Source of the DNA: JANMZO01 sp963763135 | GTDB lineage: Bacteria; Actinomycetota; Acidimicrobiia; Acidimicrobiales; JANYDT01 | Direction: 5' to 3' | Length of the DNA stretch: 64,000 nucleotides | Assembly: GCA_963763135.1 (NCBI GenBank) | Contig: CAVXNJ010000002.1 | Coordinates: 124,001 to 188,000 of the forward strand | Shown: piece by piece, positions 51,316-59,634 of the stretch | Numbering within the stretch: position 1 is the first letter of the stretch | Layout: each line of letters starts with the position of its first letter | The notes under the pieces: generated by a model | Database searches by the model: none | What the model saw: the letters and a program-made list of their open reading frames with translations, nothing else | What the model was told of the DNA's origin: nothing | Made by a program: the position numbers and the translations under genes

Positions 51316-53457
51316 TTAGGCGGCGATCAATGCACGCTTCGGATCCTCGGCGTTGGCGACTTCGTGGCCCTCGACGTCGATGCGCGGCAGCAGTCGGTCG
51401 AGCCACCGGGGCATCCACCAGTTGCGGGTGCCGAGAAGTTCCATCGTGGACGGTACGAGCACCATGCGGACCAGGGTGGCGTCGAGAGCAACCGATACGG
51501 CCAGGCCGAGTCCAAGCACCTTCGCCAGTACCCCGTCGCTCAAGATGAACGCTCCGAACACGGCGACCATGATGGCGGCGGCCGCACTGATCACCCGCCC
51601 GGTGCGGGCCAAGCCGAACGCCACGGCTCCTGCGTTGTCTCCGGTGCGGTCATACTCCTCCTTGATGCGGGAGAGGAGAAAGACCTCGTAGTCCATCGAG
51701 AGGCCGAACAAGAGGGCAAACATCATCATCGGGGCCCACACCGGAATGGGGGTGGACTCACTGATCCCGAGCAGACCTCCGAGCCAGCCGCCCTTCAACG
51801 CAGTGGCCATCACGCCATAGGCCGCTCCAATGGCCAGCAGGTTCATGACGGCCGCCTTCGCGGCCACGAGTACCGACCGAAACACCACAAGCAGTAGAAG
51901 GAACGACAGGCCGATCACGGCTCCGATAAACAGCGGTAGGCGGGCGCCCATGAACCGGCTCTCGTCATAGGCCACTGCGGTGGCCCCACCGATGTGGGCG
52001 GTCGCCGATCGTCCGCTCATCGCCGACTTCACCGCATCGCGAACCCTGATGAGTGTCCGCGACGTTTCGGCGTCCTGCGGTCCTGTTGTGGGAAGGGCGA
52101 TGAGTGCGGCGGCGTCGGTGCGTTTGTTGACGACAGGTGCCATGACGGCGGCGATCCCGGGTGTGCGACGCAGCGTGCCTGCTACTGCGTCCACCACGGT
52201 GGGGTCGTCGTGCCGGTCGATGGCGACCAGCAGTGGCCCGTTCGCACCGGGTCCGAAGCCGCGCTCGACGAGATCGTAAGCGCGCCTACTGGTGAGCGCG
52301 GTCGAGCCGCTTCCCCCGTCGGGGTAACCGAAGCGCAGCGACCGGATGGGCGAGGCCAGGGCCAGCAACACGAGCAGGGCCAGCATTCCAGTGACGGCGG
52401 GCGATCGCTGGATGACCCGGCTCCACCGGGCCCAGACGCCTCCCTCCCCGCTGTCGCCGCGGACGAAGGGCACGCTGAAGCGGTCGATCCGCCCACCGAC
52501 GAAACCCAGCAGAGCGGGGAGCAGCGTGAGTGCCGCGCTGACCACGATCGCAACGCCCACCATGCAGACGGCAGCCGTGCCGTAGAGGTACTCGAGTCCC
52601 ATCGCACAGAGACCCAGCAGCGAGATCATGACCGTGCCGCCGGCGAAGAGGACGGCCCGTCCGGCGGTGGCGACCGCCTCGACCACCGCGTCTTCGGGAT
52701 GGAGGCCGCGCTTCAGGGCGGTTCGGTACCGGACGACAACGAACAGCGCGTAGTCGATGCCGACACCGATGCCGATCATCGTGACCAACTGCGGAGCCCA
52801 GTCGGGCACAATCAAGATGTTGGCGACGAGCTTCGATGCCGCGAGCGCGGCGCCCACGCCAAACAACGCGATGCCGATGGGGAGTCCGGCGGCCAGCAGC
52901 GATCCGAACGCCACGATCAGAATGGCGAGGGCGATGACGATGCCGATCTGTTCGGATCCGGCTTCGGTGCCTTCGGCGTTCTGCACGGCCATTCCACCAG
53001 CTTCGACCGTCAGCTTGGCATCGGTGGTCTCGGACACGATCCTGATCACCTTCGCGATATCCGGCACCGGAACCTTCTCAACCGGAGCGTCGAGTTGGAC
53101 CGACGAAAGACCGATGCGGCCGTCGGGACCGGGGACGGGTTCGGAAACGGACCGTGTGTGGGGCACTGCGTCGATGCGTTTCATGATCTCGTGGATACGG
53201 GTCTGCGTGGCCGGTGCCGCGATGCCTTCCGGTGCATTGAAGGCCAACTCGATGCGATCGCCCGACAGTTCGGGGAGCCGCTCGGCGATGAGGCGGCCGG
53301 CCGCGGCGGATTCGCTGCCGGGAATCGAGTAGTCGGCCCGGTGCTCGCCGCTCCAGCGGCCGGCCGCTGCGTGCAAACCGATCAGCAGAAGGAGCCAGGC
53401 GGTCACGACCAGCCGGCGGCGGCGGTACATCAGGCGGGCGAAGCTGCTGAGACTCAT
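51316..53457 (-). CDS. MMPL-family RND transporter
   Basis: The 713-residue protein has the twelve-helix MMPL layout: TM1 (~16-32), a large periplasmic loop, TM2-6 with GIDYALFVVVRYRTAL, a second loop (GYPDGGSGSTALTSRRAYDLVERGFGPGANGPLLVAID in part), TM7-12 with GLSMDYEVFLLSRIKEEYDR, and a short C-terminus. The Asp-Tyr pairs in TM4 and TM10 are the proton-relay residues. Such pumps export lipids or drugs. Its start overlaps the hemerythrin-like stop (ATGA), so the two are coupled; the cargo is unknown. Confidence 0.92.
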   Translation of the reverse strand: MSLSSFARLMYRRRRLVVTAWLLLLIGLHAAAGRWSGEHRADYSIPGSESAAAGRLIAERLPELSGDRIELAFNAPEGIAAPATQTRIHEIMKRIDAVPHTRSVSEPVPGPDGRIGLSSVQLDAPVEKVPVPDIAKVIRIVSETTDAKLTVEAGGMAVQNAEGTEAGSEQIGIVIALAILIVAFGSLLAAGLPIGIALFGVGAALAASKLVANILIVPDWAPQLVTMIGIGVGIDYALFVVVRYRTALKRGLHPEDAVVEAVATAGRAVLFAGGTVMISLLGLCAMGLEYLYGTAAVCMVGVAIVVSAALTLLPALLGFVGGRIDRFSVPFVRGDSGEGGVWARWSRVIQRSPAVTGMLALLVLLALASPIRSLRFGYPDGGSGSTALTSRRAYDLVERGFGPGANGPLLVAIDRHDDPTVVDAVAGTLRRTPGIAAVMAPVVNKRTDAAALIALPTTGPQDAETSRTLIRVRDAVKSAMSGRSATAHIGGATAVAYDESRFMGARLPLFIGAVIGLSFLLLLVVFRSVLVAAKAAVMNLLAIGAAYGVMATALKGGWLGGLLGISESTPIPVWAPMMMFALLFGLSMDYEVFLLSRIKEEYDRTGDNAGAVAFGLARTGRVISAAAAIMVAVFGAFILSDGVLAKVLGLGLAVSVALDATLVRMVLVPSTMELLGTRNWWMPRWLDRLLPRIDVEGHEVANAEDPKRALIAA

Positions 53458-54224
53458 TGGTGGATCTCGTTCGCTCGCTCGGCGATAGCGCTCGAGGCGG
53501 GCGCGGTTCCGGATTGGGCGGCCGAGCCCAGTGCAGTTGCGGTGAGGTTGGCGTGACTGCGGCGGGTGAGCGTAAGCAGTAGGCGCACCGGCAGCGGCGC
53601 ATCGCCGAACAAGTGCCGGACCTGCTCCGGACTGGCGAACGTTGCGAGAAAGGGTACCGAGAACGCAGCGGCTCGGACCGAGGCAGATTTCATCGCCCTC
53701 GCGGTGAGCGCGGCGTACTCGTCGGAAGTGAAGTGCTCCGCGAACAGCGGCACCAGCATGGCATCTTCGAAATCGAGATGGCGTTGCATCGTGCCGTCGA
53801 GCTGGTCGAGCAACATTGCCGCCTCAAGCGTGTTCGCCGACAGGCTCGTCATGGCCTGCTGTGTATGTGCCATCAGCTCATCGAGAAGATGGTGGTCAGC
53901 GCTGATGCGGGCCAGGTGGGCGCGGGCGGCCGAGGAGCGTTCGGCGAGCGCTGCGTAGAAGATCTCATCCTCCACTGTGTGGTGCAGAAGGATTTCGCGG
54001 GAGTACCCGCGCCAGTACTTCTGCAGCGCATCGATGCGGGTGCGGTCGGTGGTGTACACGTCGCGGACGGCGATGGCGAGAGCCCGGCCGCCGCGTCGAA
54101 GGCACGTGTGGACGGCGGCGAAGTCGGTGGTGTCGGCCCGCCCGGTTCGATCCGGTGCGGTGGAGGTCGGATGGCTGACGGTATCGGTGGCGGTGGCCCG
54201 GGTGATGGTAGCGGTCGTGTTCAT
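53454..54224 (-). CDS. Hemerythrin-like domain protein, second copy
   Basis: The 256-residue protein starts at MNTTATITRA with AAAGGAC just upstream. The first 30 residues are Thr-rich and variable. The hemerythrin-like core includes FAAVHTCLRRGGRAL, LLHHTVEDEIFYAALAERS, HHLLDELMAHTQQ and HLDFEDAMLVPLFAEHF. The C-terminal segment LFGDAPLPVRLLLTLTRRSHANL parallels the copy at 47388. It is the promoter-proximal gene of the hemerythrin-MMPL operon and lies behind SARP-type repeats. Confidence 0.85.
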   Translation of the reverse strand: MNTTATITRATATDTVSHPTSTAPDRTGRADTTDFAAVHTCLRRGGRALAIAVRDVYTTDRTRIDALQKYWRGYSREILLHHTVEDEIFYAALAERSSAARAHLARISADHHLLDELMAHTQQAMTSLSANTLEAAMLLDQLDGTMQRHLDFEDAMLVPLFAEHFTSDEYAALTARAMKSASVRAAAFSVPFLATFASPEQVRHLFGDAPLPVRLLLTLTRRSHANLTATALGSAAQSGTAPASSAIAERANEIHQ

Positions 54225-54273
54225 GGTGGAGTCCTTTGGCAGGGTGCCGCCGCTCGTTCGGCTGGCGATGATC

Positions 54274-54318
54274 ACGGTGCCGAAAAGGGTTTGGCATCTA
54301 CTTGGCGTGGGCTTGGTG
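54274..54318 (-). promoter_or_regulatory. SARP-type promoter for the hemerythrin-MMPL operon
   Basis: Read on the minus strand, CACCAAG (54318-54312), CGCCAAG (54307-54301) and TGCCAAA (54296-54290) are phased at exactly 11 bp. They are followed after 10 nt by CACCGT (54279-54274), a possible -10. Confidence 0.65.
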
Positions 54319-54364
54319 TTCGGCACGCATGGGGTGGAGTCGCAAGGTGGCGGAAGGTGGCGGA

Positions 54365-54409
54365 CACCAAGGGATCACCAAGGGGCCACCAAGGCCGTCC
54401 TGGCACGGT
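54365..54409 (+). promoter_or_regulatory. SARP-type promoter for the gene at 54450
   Basis: CACCAAGG at 54365, 54376 and 54387 (three exact copies at 11-bp phasing) is followed after 10 nt from the last heptamer by CACGGT (54404-54409). The layout mirrors the promoter on the other strand. Confidence 0.7.
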
Positions 54410-54449
54410 GGGGCCACCAGACACCTCATCTCACCACGGAGTAATTGCC

Positions 54450-54671
54450 ATGAACACACTCGATCCACGTACCTGTCTTCTCCTCGCCGATCTGCGCCGC
54501 GAGGAGCTTTTGGCTCAGGCCCGCCGCCACGCACACTGTCGCGAGATCGCACCCGTCCGCCGCCGTTCGCCGACGCGCCGCACGGCACGGATCGTGTTCG
54601 CGAAGGTGGCCTCGGTGATCGTCACGGGCGCACGGTCGCTCGGCGCATCGACTCATCGACCGGCTGATTGA
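54450..54671 (+). CDS. Small basic protein behind the SARP-type promoter
   Basis: The 73-residue protein starts at MNTLDPRTCL with GGAG 8-9 nt upstream. It has a first helix (LLLADLRREELLAQARRHAHCREIA) and an Arg-rich centre (PVRRRSPTRRTARIV). No membrane helix is certain (VFAKVASVIVTGARSLG is mildly hydrophobic). No family is recognised. It is supported by its ribosome site, SARP-type repeats and placement divergent from the hemerythrin operon. Confidence 0.6.
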   Translation: MNTLDPRTCLLLADLRREELLAQARRHAHCREIAPVRRRSPTRRTARIVFAKVASVIVTGARSLGASTHRPAD

Positions 54672-54769
54672 TCGATCCGCCAGTTGATCCGTCCTGTTGA
54701 TCCGTCCTGATCCCTACCTGATTTCGAAACGCCCAACATCACTCCAACTCACGAAAGAAACGACTCACC

Positions 54770-56920
54770 ATGACTACAAATTCTTTGTCCCTCCGTCATC
54801 GGCTTATGCGGCGCGCCATGGCCGCCGCGCTCATCAGTGCGGCGTTGCCGTTGAGCAGTGCGGCGTTGCCGTTGAGCAGTGCCGCCAATGCGGCCGGTAC
54901 AGCCCCGACTCCCGGGGCGCTGAAAATCTCCCAGCAGGGTCCGGCCGGCGAACCGGCGATCGGAGGCTGCTGGGCCCTCACCATCGAACCTACCGGCGAC
55001 CCCGTGCGCGAGTTATGCGACATCGATGACGGGGCCAACGATGGCATGGTGTCGTTCGCCGACATCGCCGCCGGCTCCTATCGGATCCACCAACGAATCG
55101 GTCCAGACAGATACCGCGTGGCCGAGGACATCACCTTCGAACTGGCCGCAGGCCAAAGCCTCACGAAGGTGACACGTCACCAGCCCTATCCGGTGTTGCG
55201 GGTCCGTTCGACCGACGGCTCGGCGACGTTGAGCGGGTCATGCTGGGTGTTGCGCCCTTCGGACCAGACCGAAGGGGGCGACGACAGCTGTGACCGCACC
55301 GACGGAAACGTCGACGGTTTGAGCGAGTTCATCGTGCGCGAGCCCGGTCAGTATCAGTTGTTCAACACCACCGCGCCGAGCGGCTTTGCGCCGGTTGCTC
55401 CGCTCGACGTCTCGTTCGCTGAGATTTCGCAAACCATTACCGTCACCCACCGTCGTTCGGAGGTTGCGCCCGTCAACCTCACGCTACCGTCGATCGTCGG
55501 GACGGCCCAACTCGGCCAGACCCTGACGGGAGACGTCGGAACCTGGCAGGGAACGCCGACGACCTACGGAACAACCTGGTTGCGTTGCAGTCCAGCCGGG
55601 GATGGCTGTCTCGAAATCATCAACGGTGTCGATCGGTATCGTTTGGCGCCGGTCGACCTGGGTCGAGCGATCCGGTTCCGGGTCACCGCGACGAACACGG
55701 GTGGCGACACCACTGCCCAGTCGGAGCCGTTGGCGATTCTGGAGAGTCTTCCTGTAGCGATTACGCCACCGGTCATCACCGGTCCGGGTGCTGCAGGCGC
55801 CGCAATCGAGGCGACGGCGGGCACCTGGTCCGTCGCGGCACCGATGACGTATCAGTGGCTGCGTTGCTCCTGGATGAGTCCAGATCAGTGCGAGCCGATT
55901 GCCGGAGCCAGAACATTGGAATATCGCCTCACCCCGGACGACGCCGGAAACTTCGTGCGAATCGCTGTTACCGCTACGAATACTGCGGGCTCGGTGGTTT
56001 CCCAGTCGTTGAAGCTGTACGTGAACTCCTCGCTGAAGCCGTTCAACCTGGTCGCCCCGACCGTCAGCGGAACTCCGAACATTGGTCAGACCCTCACGGC
56101 GACCCGGGGTCAATGGGTCGCCCTGAACGGATTCGTCAGATTCCGACTGGAGTGGATGCGATGCACCGACGCCGTGCCCACTCGCTGCCAGGGGATCGAC
56201 GGGGCTTCGGACTACACGTACGTTGTCCAAAAGGCCGACGCCAACCACTGGATACGCGTGCGTGTCGACGCCTCGAATGACTACGGGACGACACCGGTTG
56301 TTTCGAACCTCACGCCGGAGGTCATGGCCCGGGTGCCGGTACTCGTTACGCCACCGGAGATCGTCGGTCCGGTCCGCTTGAACTCCGAACTCCGGGCGAC
56401 GACGGGTGGGTGGAGCAGCGAAGCTGGATCGATGCGCTACCGCTACCAGTGGGAGCGCTGTGGATTCAGTGGCACCCCGTGCGAGCTGCTTCGTGGCGAA
56501 CGCGACAGCACGTACAAAGTGGTGAGAGCCGATAACAACTTCCGACTCCGCGTTACGGTGACCGCTCTCAACGATGAGGGAGGGGCGGTGGCCAGCAGCG
56601 CGGTAACCGAACTCGTTATCGTTCGACCTCCTCGCAATGAGATTCTGCCTTCCATCACCGGAGATCCTCGTCTGGGCCGGACCTTGTACGCGGTGACCGG
56701 ATACTGGACAAGCGAGGCCGGCCCGATCCGCTATAGCTACCAATGGGTTCGCATGCTTCCCAACATCGAACGAGGCGAGTTCATCCCCGGAGCCGAAAAC
56801 TCGACCTACCGAATCAAGCCCGCCGACGTTGGGTACCGGCTCCGGGTGATCGTGTACGCCACCAACAATGATGGCCAGCAGGGGCGGGGAAGCGACATGA
56901 CCAGCGTCGTGATGCCGTAA
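54770..56920 (+). CDS. Secreted multi-domain Ig-like repeat protein
   Basis: The 716-residue protein has a signal peptide of about 44 residues (cleavage near SAANAA). Two prealbumin/SpaA-like segments follow (GCWALTIEPTGDP...FADIAAGSYRIHQ and SGSCWVLRPSDQ...EPGQYQLFNTTAPSGF). About five ~90-residue Ig-like repeats come next, each shaped P-x-I-x-G-x-x-x-x-G-x-T-L-x-A ... W-x-R-C ... Y-x-x-x-x-A-D-x-G ... R-V-x-V-x-A-T-N. Pairs of Cys per repeat suggest disulfides. No sortase motif or C-terminal membrane helix is seen, so it is probably released or loosely surface-bound. A 21-bp tandem duplication lies in the signal peptide. Confidence 0.83.
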   Translation: MTTNSLSLRHRLMRRAMAAALISAALPLSSAALPLSSAANAAGTAPTPGALKISQQGPAGEPAIGGCWALTIEPTGDPVRELCDIDDGANDGMVSFADIAAGSYRIHQRIGPDRYRVAEDITFELAAGQSLTKVTRHQPYPVLRVRSTDGSATLSGSCWVLRPSDQTEGGDDSCDRTDGNVDGLSEFIVREPGQYQLFNTTAPSGFAPVAPLDVSFAEISQTITVTHRRSEVAPVNLTLPSIVGTAQLGQTLTGDVGTWQGTPTTYGTTWLRCSPAGDGCLEIINGVDRYRLAPVDLGRAIRFRVTATNTGGDTTAQSEPLAILESLPVAITPPVITGPGAAGAAIEATAGTWSVAAPMTYQWLRCSWMSPDQCEPIAGARTLEYRLTPDDAGNFVRIAVTATNTAGSVVSQSLKLYVNSSLKPFNLVAPTVSGTPNIGQTLTATRGQWVALNGFVRFRLEWMRCTDAVPTRCQGIDGASDYTYVVQKADANHWIRVRVDASNDYGTTPVVSNLTPEVMARVPVLVTPPEIVGPVRLNSELRATTGGWSSEAGSMRYRYQWERCGFSGTPCELLRGERDSTYKVVRADNNFRLRVTVTALNDEGGAVASSAVTELVIVRPPRNEILPSITGDPRLGRTLYAVTGYWTSEAGPIRYSYQWVRMLPNIERGEFIPGAENSTYRIKPADVGYRLRVIVYATNNDGQQGRGSDMTSVVMP

Positions 56921-56957
56921 CCACCTGAATCTCTTTCGTAATTTGAATGCATCCAGT

Positions 56958-56982
56958 GCGCCGGACCGTGATGGTTCGGCGC
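56958..56982 (+). terminator. Terminator-like hairpin after the Ig-like gene
   Basis: GCGCCGGACC pairs with GGTTCGGCGC (one G-T pair) around GTGAT, 38 nt after the stop; AACTGCTGTTTC follows. Confidence 0.6.
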
Positions 56983-57110
56983 AACTGCTGTTTCGAATGG
57001 CACCGGGCCGGGCCAGCATCGGGGCGCTGGCTCGGCCCGGTGAGATCGCCCGTGCGGGAGGGCAAACGCCCGGGCGAAGGTTGAACGCTGAGCGCATCGG
57101 GCTCAGCAAA

Positions 57111-57257
57111 CTACGCCGCAGCCTGATCGGCTGGCTTGGTGGCGGAGCGAAGGGCTTCGCGGGCGGCGGCGATGCCCCGACGGCCGAGATCTTTGGTGCG
57201 GTCGTCGATTCGGAAATCGGGGCTGGTGTCGATGAGGACCAACTGGTTCGTACGCAT
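57111..57257 (-). CDS. Small basic/acidic protein of unknown function
   Basis: A 48-residue frame from ATG to TAG: MRTNQLVLIDTSPDFRIDDR, then TKDLGRRGIAAAREALRS, and ATKPADQAAA. A GATACT box lies 6 nt before the ATG (57264-57269), the same leaderless layout as several other genes here. The mix of a short beta-like start and one long helix is plausible for a real small protein. No family is assigned with certainty. Between it and the Ig-like gene nothing else is supported. Confidence 0.5.
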   Translation of the reverse strand: MRTNQLVLIDTSPDFRIDDRTKDLGRRGIAAAREALRSATKPADQAAA

Positions 57258-57360
57258 GAATCCAGTATCGGGAGGGGGTATGACAAAAACCGACCCTCCG
57301 GGAAAACTTCCGAAAAAGAATCTTCGAATCCTCGGAATGTGCGTTTGGCCCGTGTCTGCC

Positions 57361-57366
57361 TAGAGT
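57361..57366 (+). promoter_or_regulatory. -10 element of leaderless dehydratase operon
   Basis: TAGAGT lies 6 nt before the GTG start at 57373. Confidence 0.55.
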
Positions 57367-57372
57367 GAGCGT

Positions 57373-57870
57373 GTGACCGAGCACGAATCACTCATCCCAC
57401 CCGAAACCCTCGCCCTGGTCGGTAAGGCCGAAGCTGAATCGGTGGTCGGCGACATAACGGCCGTCGGGGCCCAGCGCTATGCGCAGGCCGTCGGTGATCT
57501 CAATCCGGTGTACTTCGACGCGGCTGCGGCAAAGGCGGCGGGCTACCGCTCGCTTGCTGCACCACCCACGTACGTCCAGTACGCCCTCGTACGGGGTCGG
57601 GCGTTGGGCGACATCCGAGAAGACGGGCTCTTCAAAGGGAACTCCGGTCTCCGGCTTCGGGTGAGTCGCACCATGTTCGGCGGTGAGGAGTGGGACTTCC
57701 TCGAGCCCGTGTGTGTGGGCGATCAGATCACCGCCACGTCTTGTCTGGCCGGGCTCGACGAGAAGCAGGGAAGCAAAGGACCCTTCGTTCGCATCACCCG
57801 CGAAACTACGTACACGAATCAATTGGGTCAGGTTGTCGCCCGGGCCCGTCAGATCGGAATCGCACGATGA
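57373..57870 (+). CDS. MaoC-like (FAS1-type) dehydratase N-terminal-half subunit
   Basis: The 165-residue hot-dog-fold protein belongs to the MaoC N-terminal/HadA-like group (VGDITAVGAQRYAQAVGDLNPVYFDAAAAKAAGYRSLAAPPTYV). These subunits lack the catalytic pair and form heterodimers with a MaoC partner to hydrate or dehydrate 3-hydroxyacyl thioesters. TAGAGT lies 6 nt before the GTG start. The stop overlaps the partner start (ATGA). Confidence 0.87.
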   Translation: MTEHESLIPPETLALVGKAEAESVVGDITAVGAQRYAQAVGDLNPVYFDAAAAKAAGYRSLAAPPTYVQYALVRGRALGDIREDGLFKGNSGLRLRVSRTMFGGEEWDFLEPVCVGDQITATSCLAGLDEKQGSKGPFVRITRETTYTNQLGQVVARARQIGIAR

Positions 57871-58286
57871 TAAGCGCGCAGATTCATTTGCAGGACGTCG
57901 TCGTTGGTGCCGAGCTTCCTGTCGTCGTGCGCAACGCCAGCCGCGTGCAGTTGTTCCTGTACTCCGCTGCTACCTGGAACCCGCACCGGATCCATTACGA
58001 CGCCGACTATGCGCGCTACGAAGGTCACCCCGACGTGATCGTGCACGGTCCGCTCCAAGGCGCGTGGCTGAGTCAATACGTCACCGACTGGGCCGGCCCG
58101 CTCGGTCGCATTCTGAGCCTGTCGTGGCAGAACCGGGCTTCTGCGCTGCCGGAGACCGACTATGAGTTCCGCGGTGTTGTCGAATCCATCGACGGCGACG
58201 AAGTGTCGCTGCGAGTCTGGGAGCAGACCCTCGACGGCACCATCCTCATGCCCGGTGAGGCAAAGGTCCGCCTGCCGCGTCGGTAA
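57867..58286 (+). CDS. MaoC-like dehydratase catalytic subunit
   Basis: The 139-residue hot-dog-fold protein starts at the ATG overlapping the upstream stop. WNPHRIHYDADYARYEGHPDVIVHGPLQGAWL carries the hydratase motif, with the Asp...His pair (HYDADYA then VIVHGP). With its partner it should form an (R)-specific 3-hydroxyacyl hydratase/dehydratase (HadAB-like). Substrate, CoA or ACP, cannot be told. Two-gene operon. Confidence 0.88.
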   Translation: MISAQIHLQDVVVGAELPVVVRNASRVQLFLYSAATWNPHRIHYDADYARYEGHPDVIVHGPLQGAWLSQYVTDWAGPLGRILSLSWQNRASALPETDYEFRGVVESIDGDEVSLRVWEQTLDGTILMPGEAKVRLPRR

Positions 58287-58370
58287 CCGTTTGGCCACCG
58301 TGGTCGGGAGTTCGCAGCCTGAGTTGCGCTGAGAGCAACGAAAACCCCGAACTAGTCCTTGCTTTGGTGC

Positions 58371-59588
58371 TTACCCGATGGTGAAAGACGCGGCCACCGC
58401 GCCTTGGTCGGCGAGCGTGTTCAGCGTGCCCTGGTCGAGGCCGAAGCCCGGCGTTCCACTACCGAAGATGGCTCGCAACTCGGCAACCACGCTCGACTTG
58501 ATGATCGGCCAGGCCTTCGTTGTTGCCACGTTGGGAGTGAGGCAACCGTCGGTCCCGATGGTCTTCAGCAGTGGGGGCACGACGATGCCGAGGCGTTCGG
58601 CGTCACCGACCAGTCCACCTGGAACGTTGCCCAGCGTGCACAGGTCGGTGAAGGCCATGTGACCGGAGTCGTTCAGGGCGATCAATCGCTTCGGCGACTG
58701 GGAGGACCGGTACGCCGATGCGATGCTCTGCGCGCTTATGGTCTTGTCATTGGCCGCTGACATGAACAGGATGGGTCGCATAGGTTCCGGCAGCCGGCCG
58801 CCGCTGAATGGCCCTGACACGCCTCCGGCCAGTAGCACGAGCCCCTGAACCCGGGGCTCGTTGGCCGACCACCGAACCACCGCGTTGGCTCCAGCGGAAT
58901 GTCCGACGCCGGCTAGGTTGTTCAGGTCGATGCTCCCTCGCAGCGAACTCTTTGCGAGAGCAGCCACGGTGGCGCGGAGGTCGTCGACGTCATCTGTCGC
59001 GGTGAACGTCGTGGTGCCACGCAGTACTGCGGCCAGATCCCGACTCGGGTGATCGGGCGCGACGACGACGAAACCCCATGAAGCCAGGTGCGTCATGAGG
59101 AACGCAGACTGCGTGGGGAAGCCGGCGATACCGTGGCTGAAGACGACCACGGGGAACGGTCCACCGGGGGCGATGTTCTCGCCTCGGGCCGCATCGGTCT
59201 TCTGCAGGGTTCCCGGCCGAGATCCGAGGGTCTTGCGTTGGGCCGGAGGTAGCAGCGCCTTGAGGTCGTAGGTCGTCTCGGTAATGATCCGGCGGGAGCT
59301 CAGCGGGTAGACCGGGTACCAGACTTCGGTCGTCGTTGACCTTCCTCCCGCTGCTGTCGCCGGTACCCGCAGCGTGAGTACGCCAGGCACGTACGGACCC
59401 GGAGAAGCGAACACGGTTGAGTCAGTAGGAGGAACCGGCCGCAACACGGCAGCTCTCGGTGGTGGCGTGGCCCCGGCCGATCGAATTGGTGCGGTGGTGG
59501 TCGTTGCGAGCACCGGGGTGGGCGGGCCAAAAAGAAACGACGACACACCCAAAAGGCATGCCGCCGTTCCCAGAGCCGACTTCTTCAT
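58371..59588 (-). CDS. Secreted alpha/beta hydrolase (PAF-acetylhydrolase/dienelactone-hydrolase-like)
   Basis: The 405-residue protein starts at MKKSALG, preceded by a TATCGT box 6 nt upstream; the frame continues further but this supports the Met at 59588. Signal peptide (cleavage near VLATTTTA) and a Thr/Pro spacer. Catalytic features: FSHGIAGFPTQSAFLMTHLAS (oxyanion), GHSAGANAVVRW (nucleophile Ser), AANDKTIS (Asp region) and NDSGHMAFTDL (His). It resembles lipase/PAF-acetylhydrolase-like secreted enzymes that act on esters. Confidence 0.85.
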   Translation of the reverse strand: MKKSALGTAACLLGVSSFLFGPPTPVLATTTTAPIRSAGATPPPRAAVLRPVPPTDSTVFASPGPYVPGVLTLRVPATAAGGRSTTTEVWYPVYPLSSRRIITETTYDLKALLPPAQRKTLGSRPGTLQKTDAARGENIAPGGPFPVVVFSHGIAGFPTQSAFLMTHLASWGFVVVAPDHPSRDLAAVLRGTTTFTATDDVDDLRATVAALAKSSLRGSIDLNNLAGVGHSAGANAVVRWSANEPRVQGLVLLAGGVSGPFSGGRLPEPMRPILFMSAANDKTISAQSIASAYRSSQSPKRLIALNDSGHMAFTDLCTLGNVPGGLVGDAERLGIVVPPLLKTIGTDGCLTPNVATTKAWPIIKSSVVAELRAIFGSGTPGFGLDQGTLNTLADQGAVAASFTIG

Positions 59589-59634
59589 CCTGCAACGATA
59601 GGCGCGCATAGGAGTGCGCGACGCTTAGTGGTCT

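Noticed and set aside
51994..53556. Plus-strand frame opposite the MMPL gene
   Set aside because: Gly/Asp/Arg-rich shadow of a transporter gene.
55484..57391. Minus-strand frame opposite the Ig-like protein
   Set aside because: The plus strand has a signal peptide and regular repeats; the antisense frame has none.
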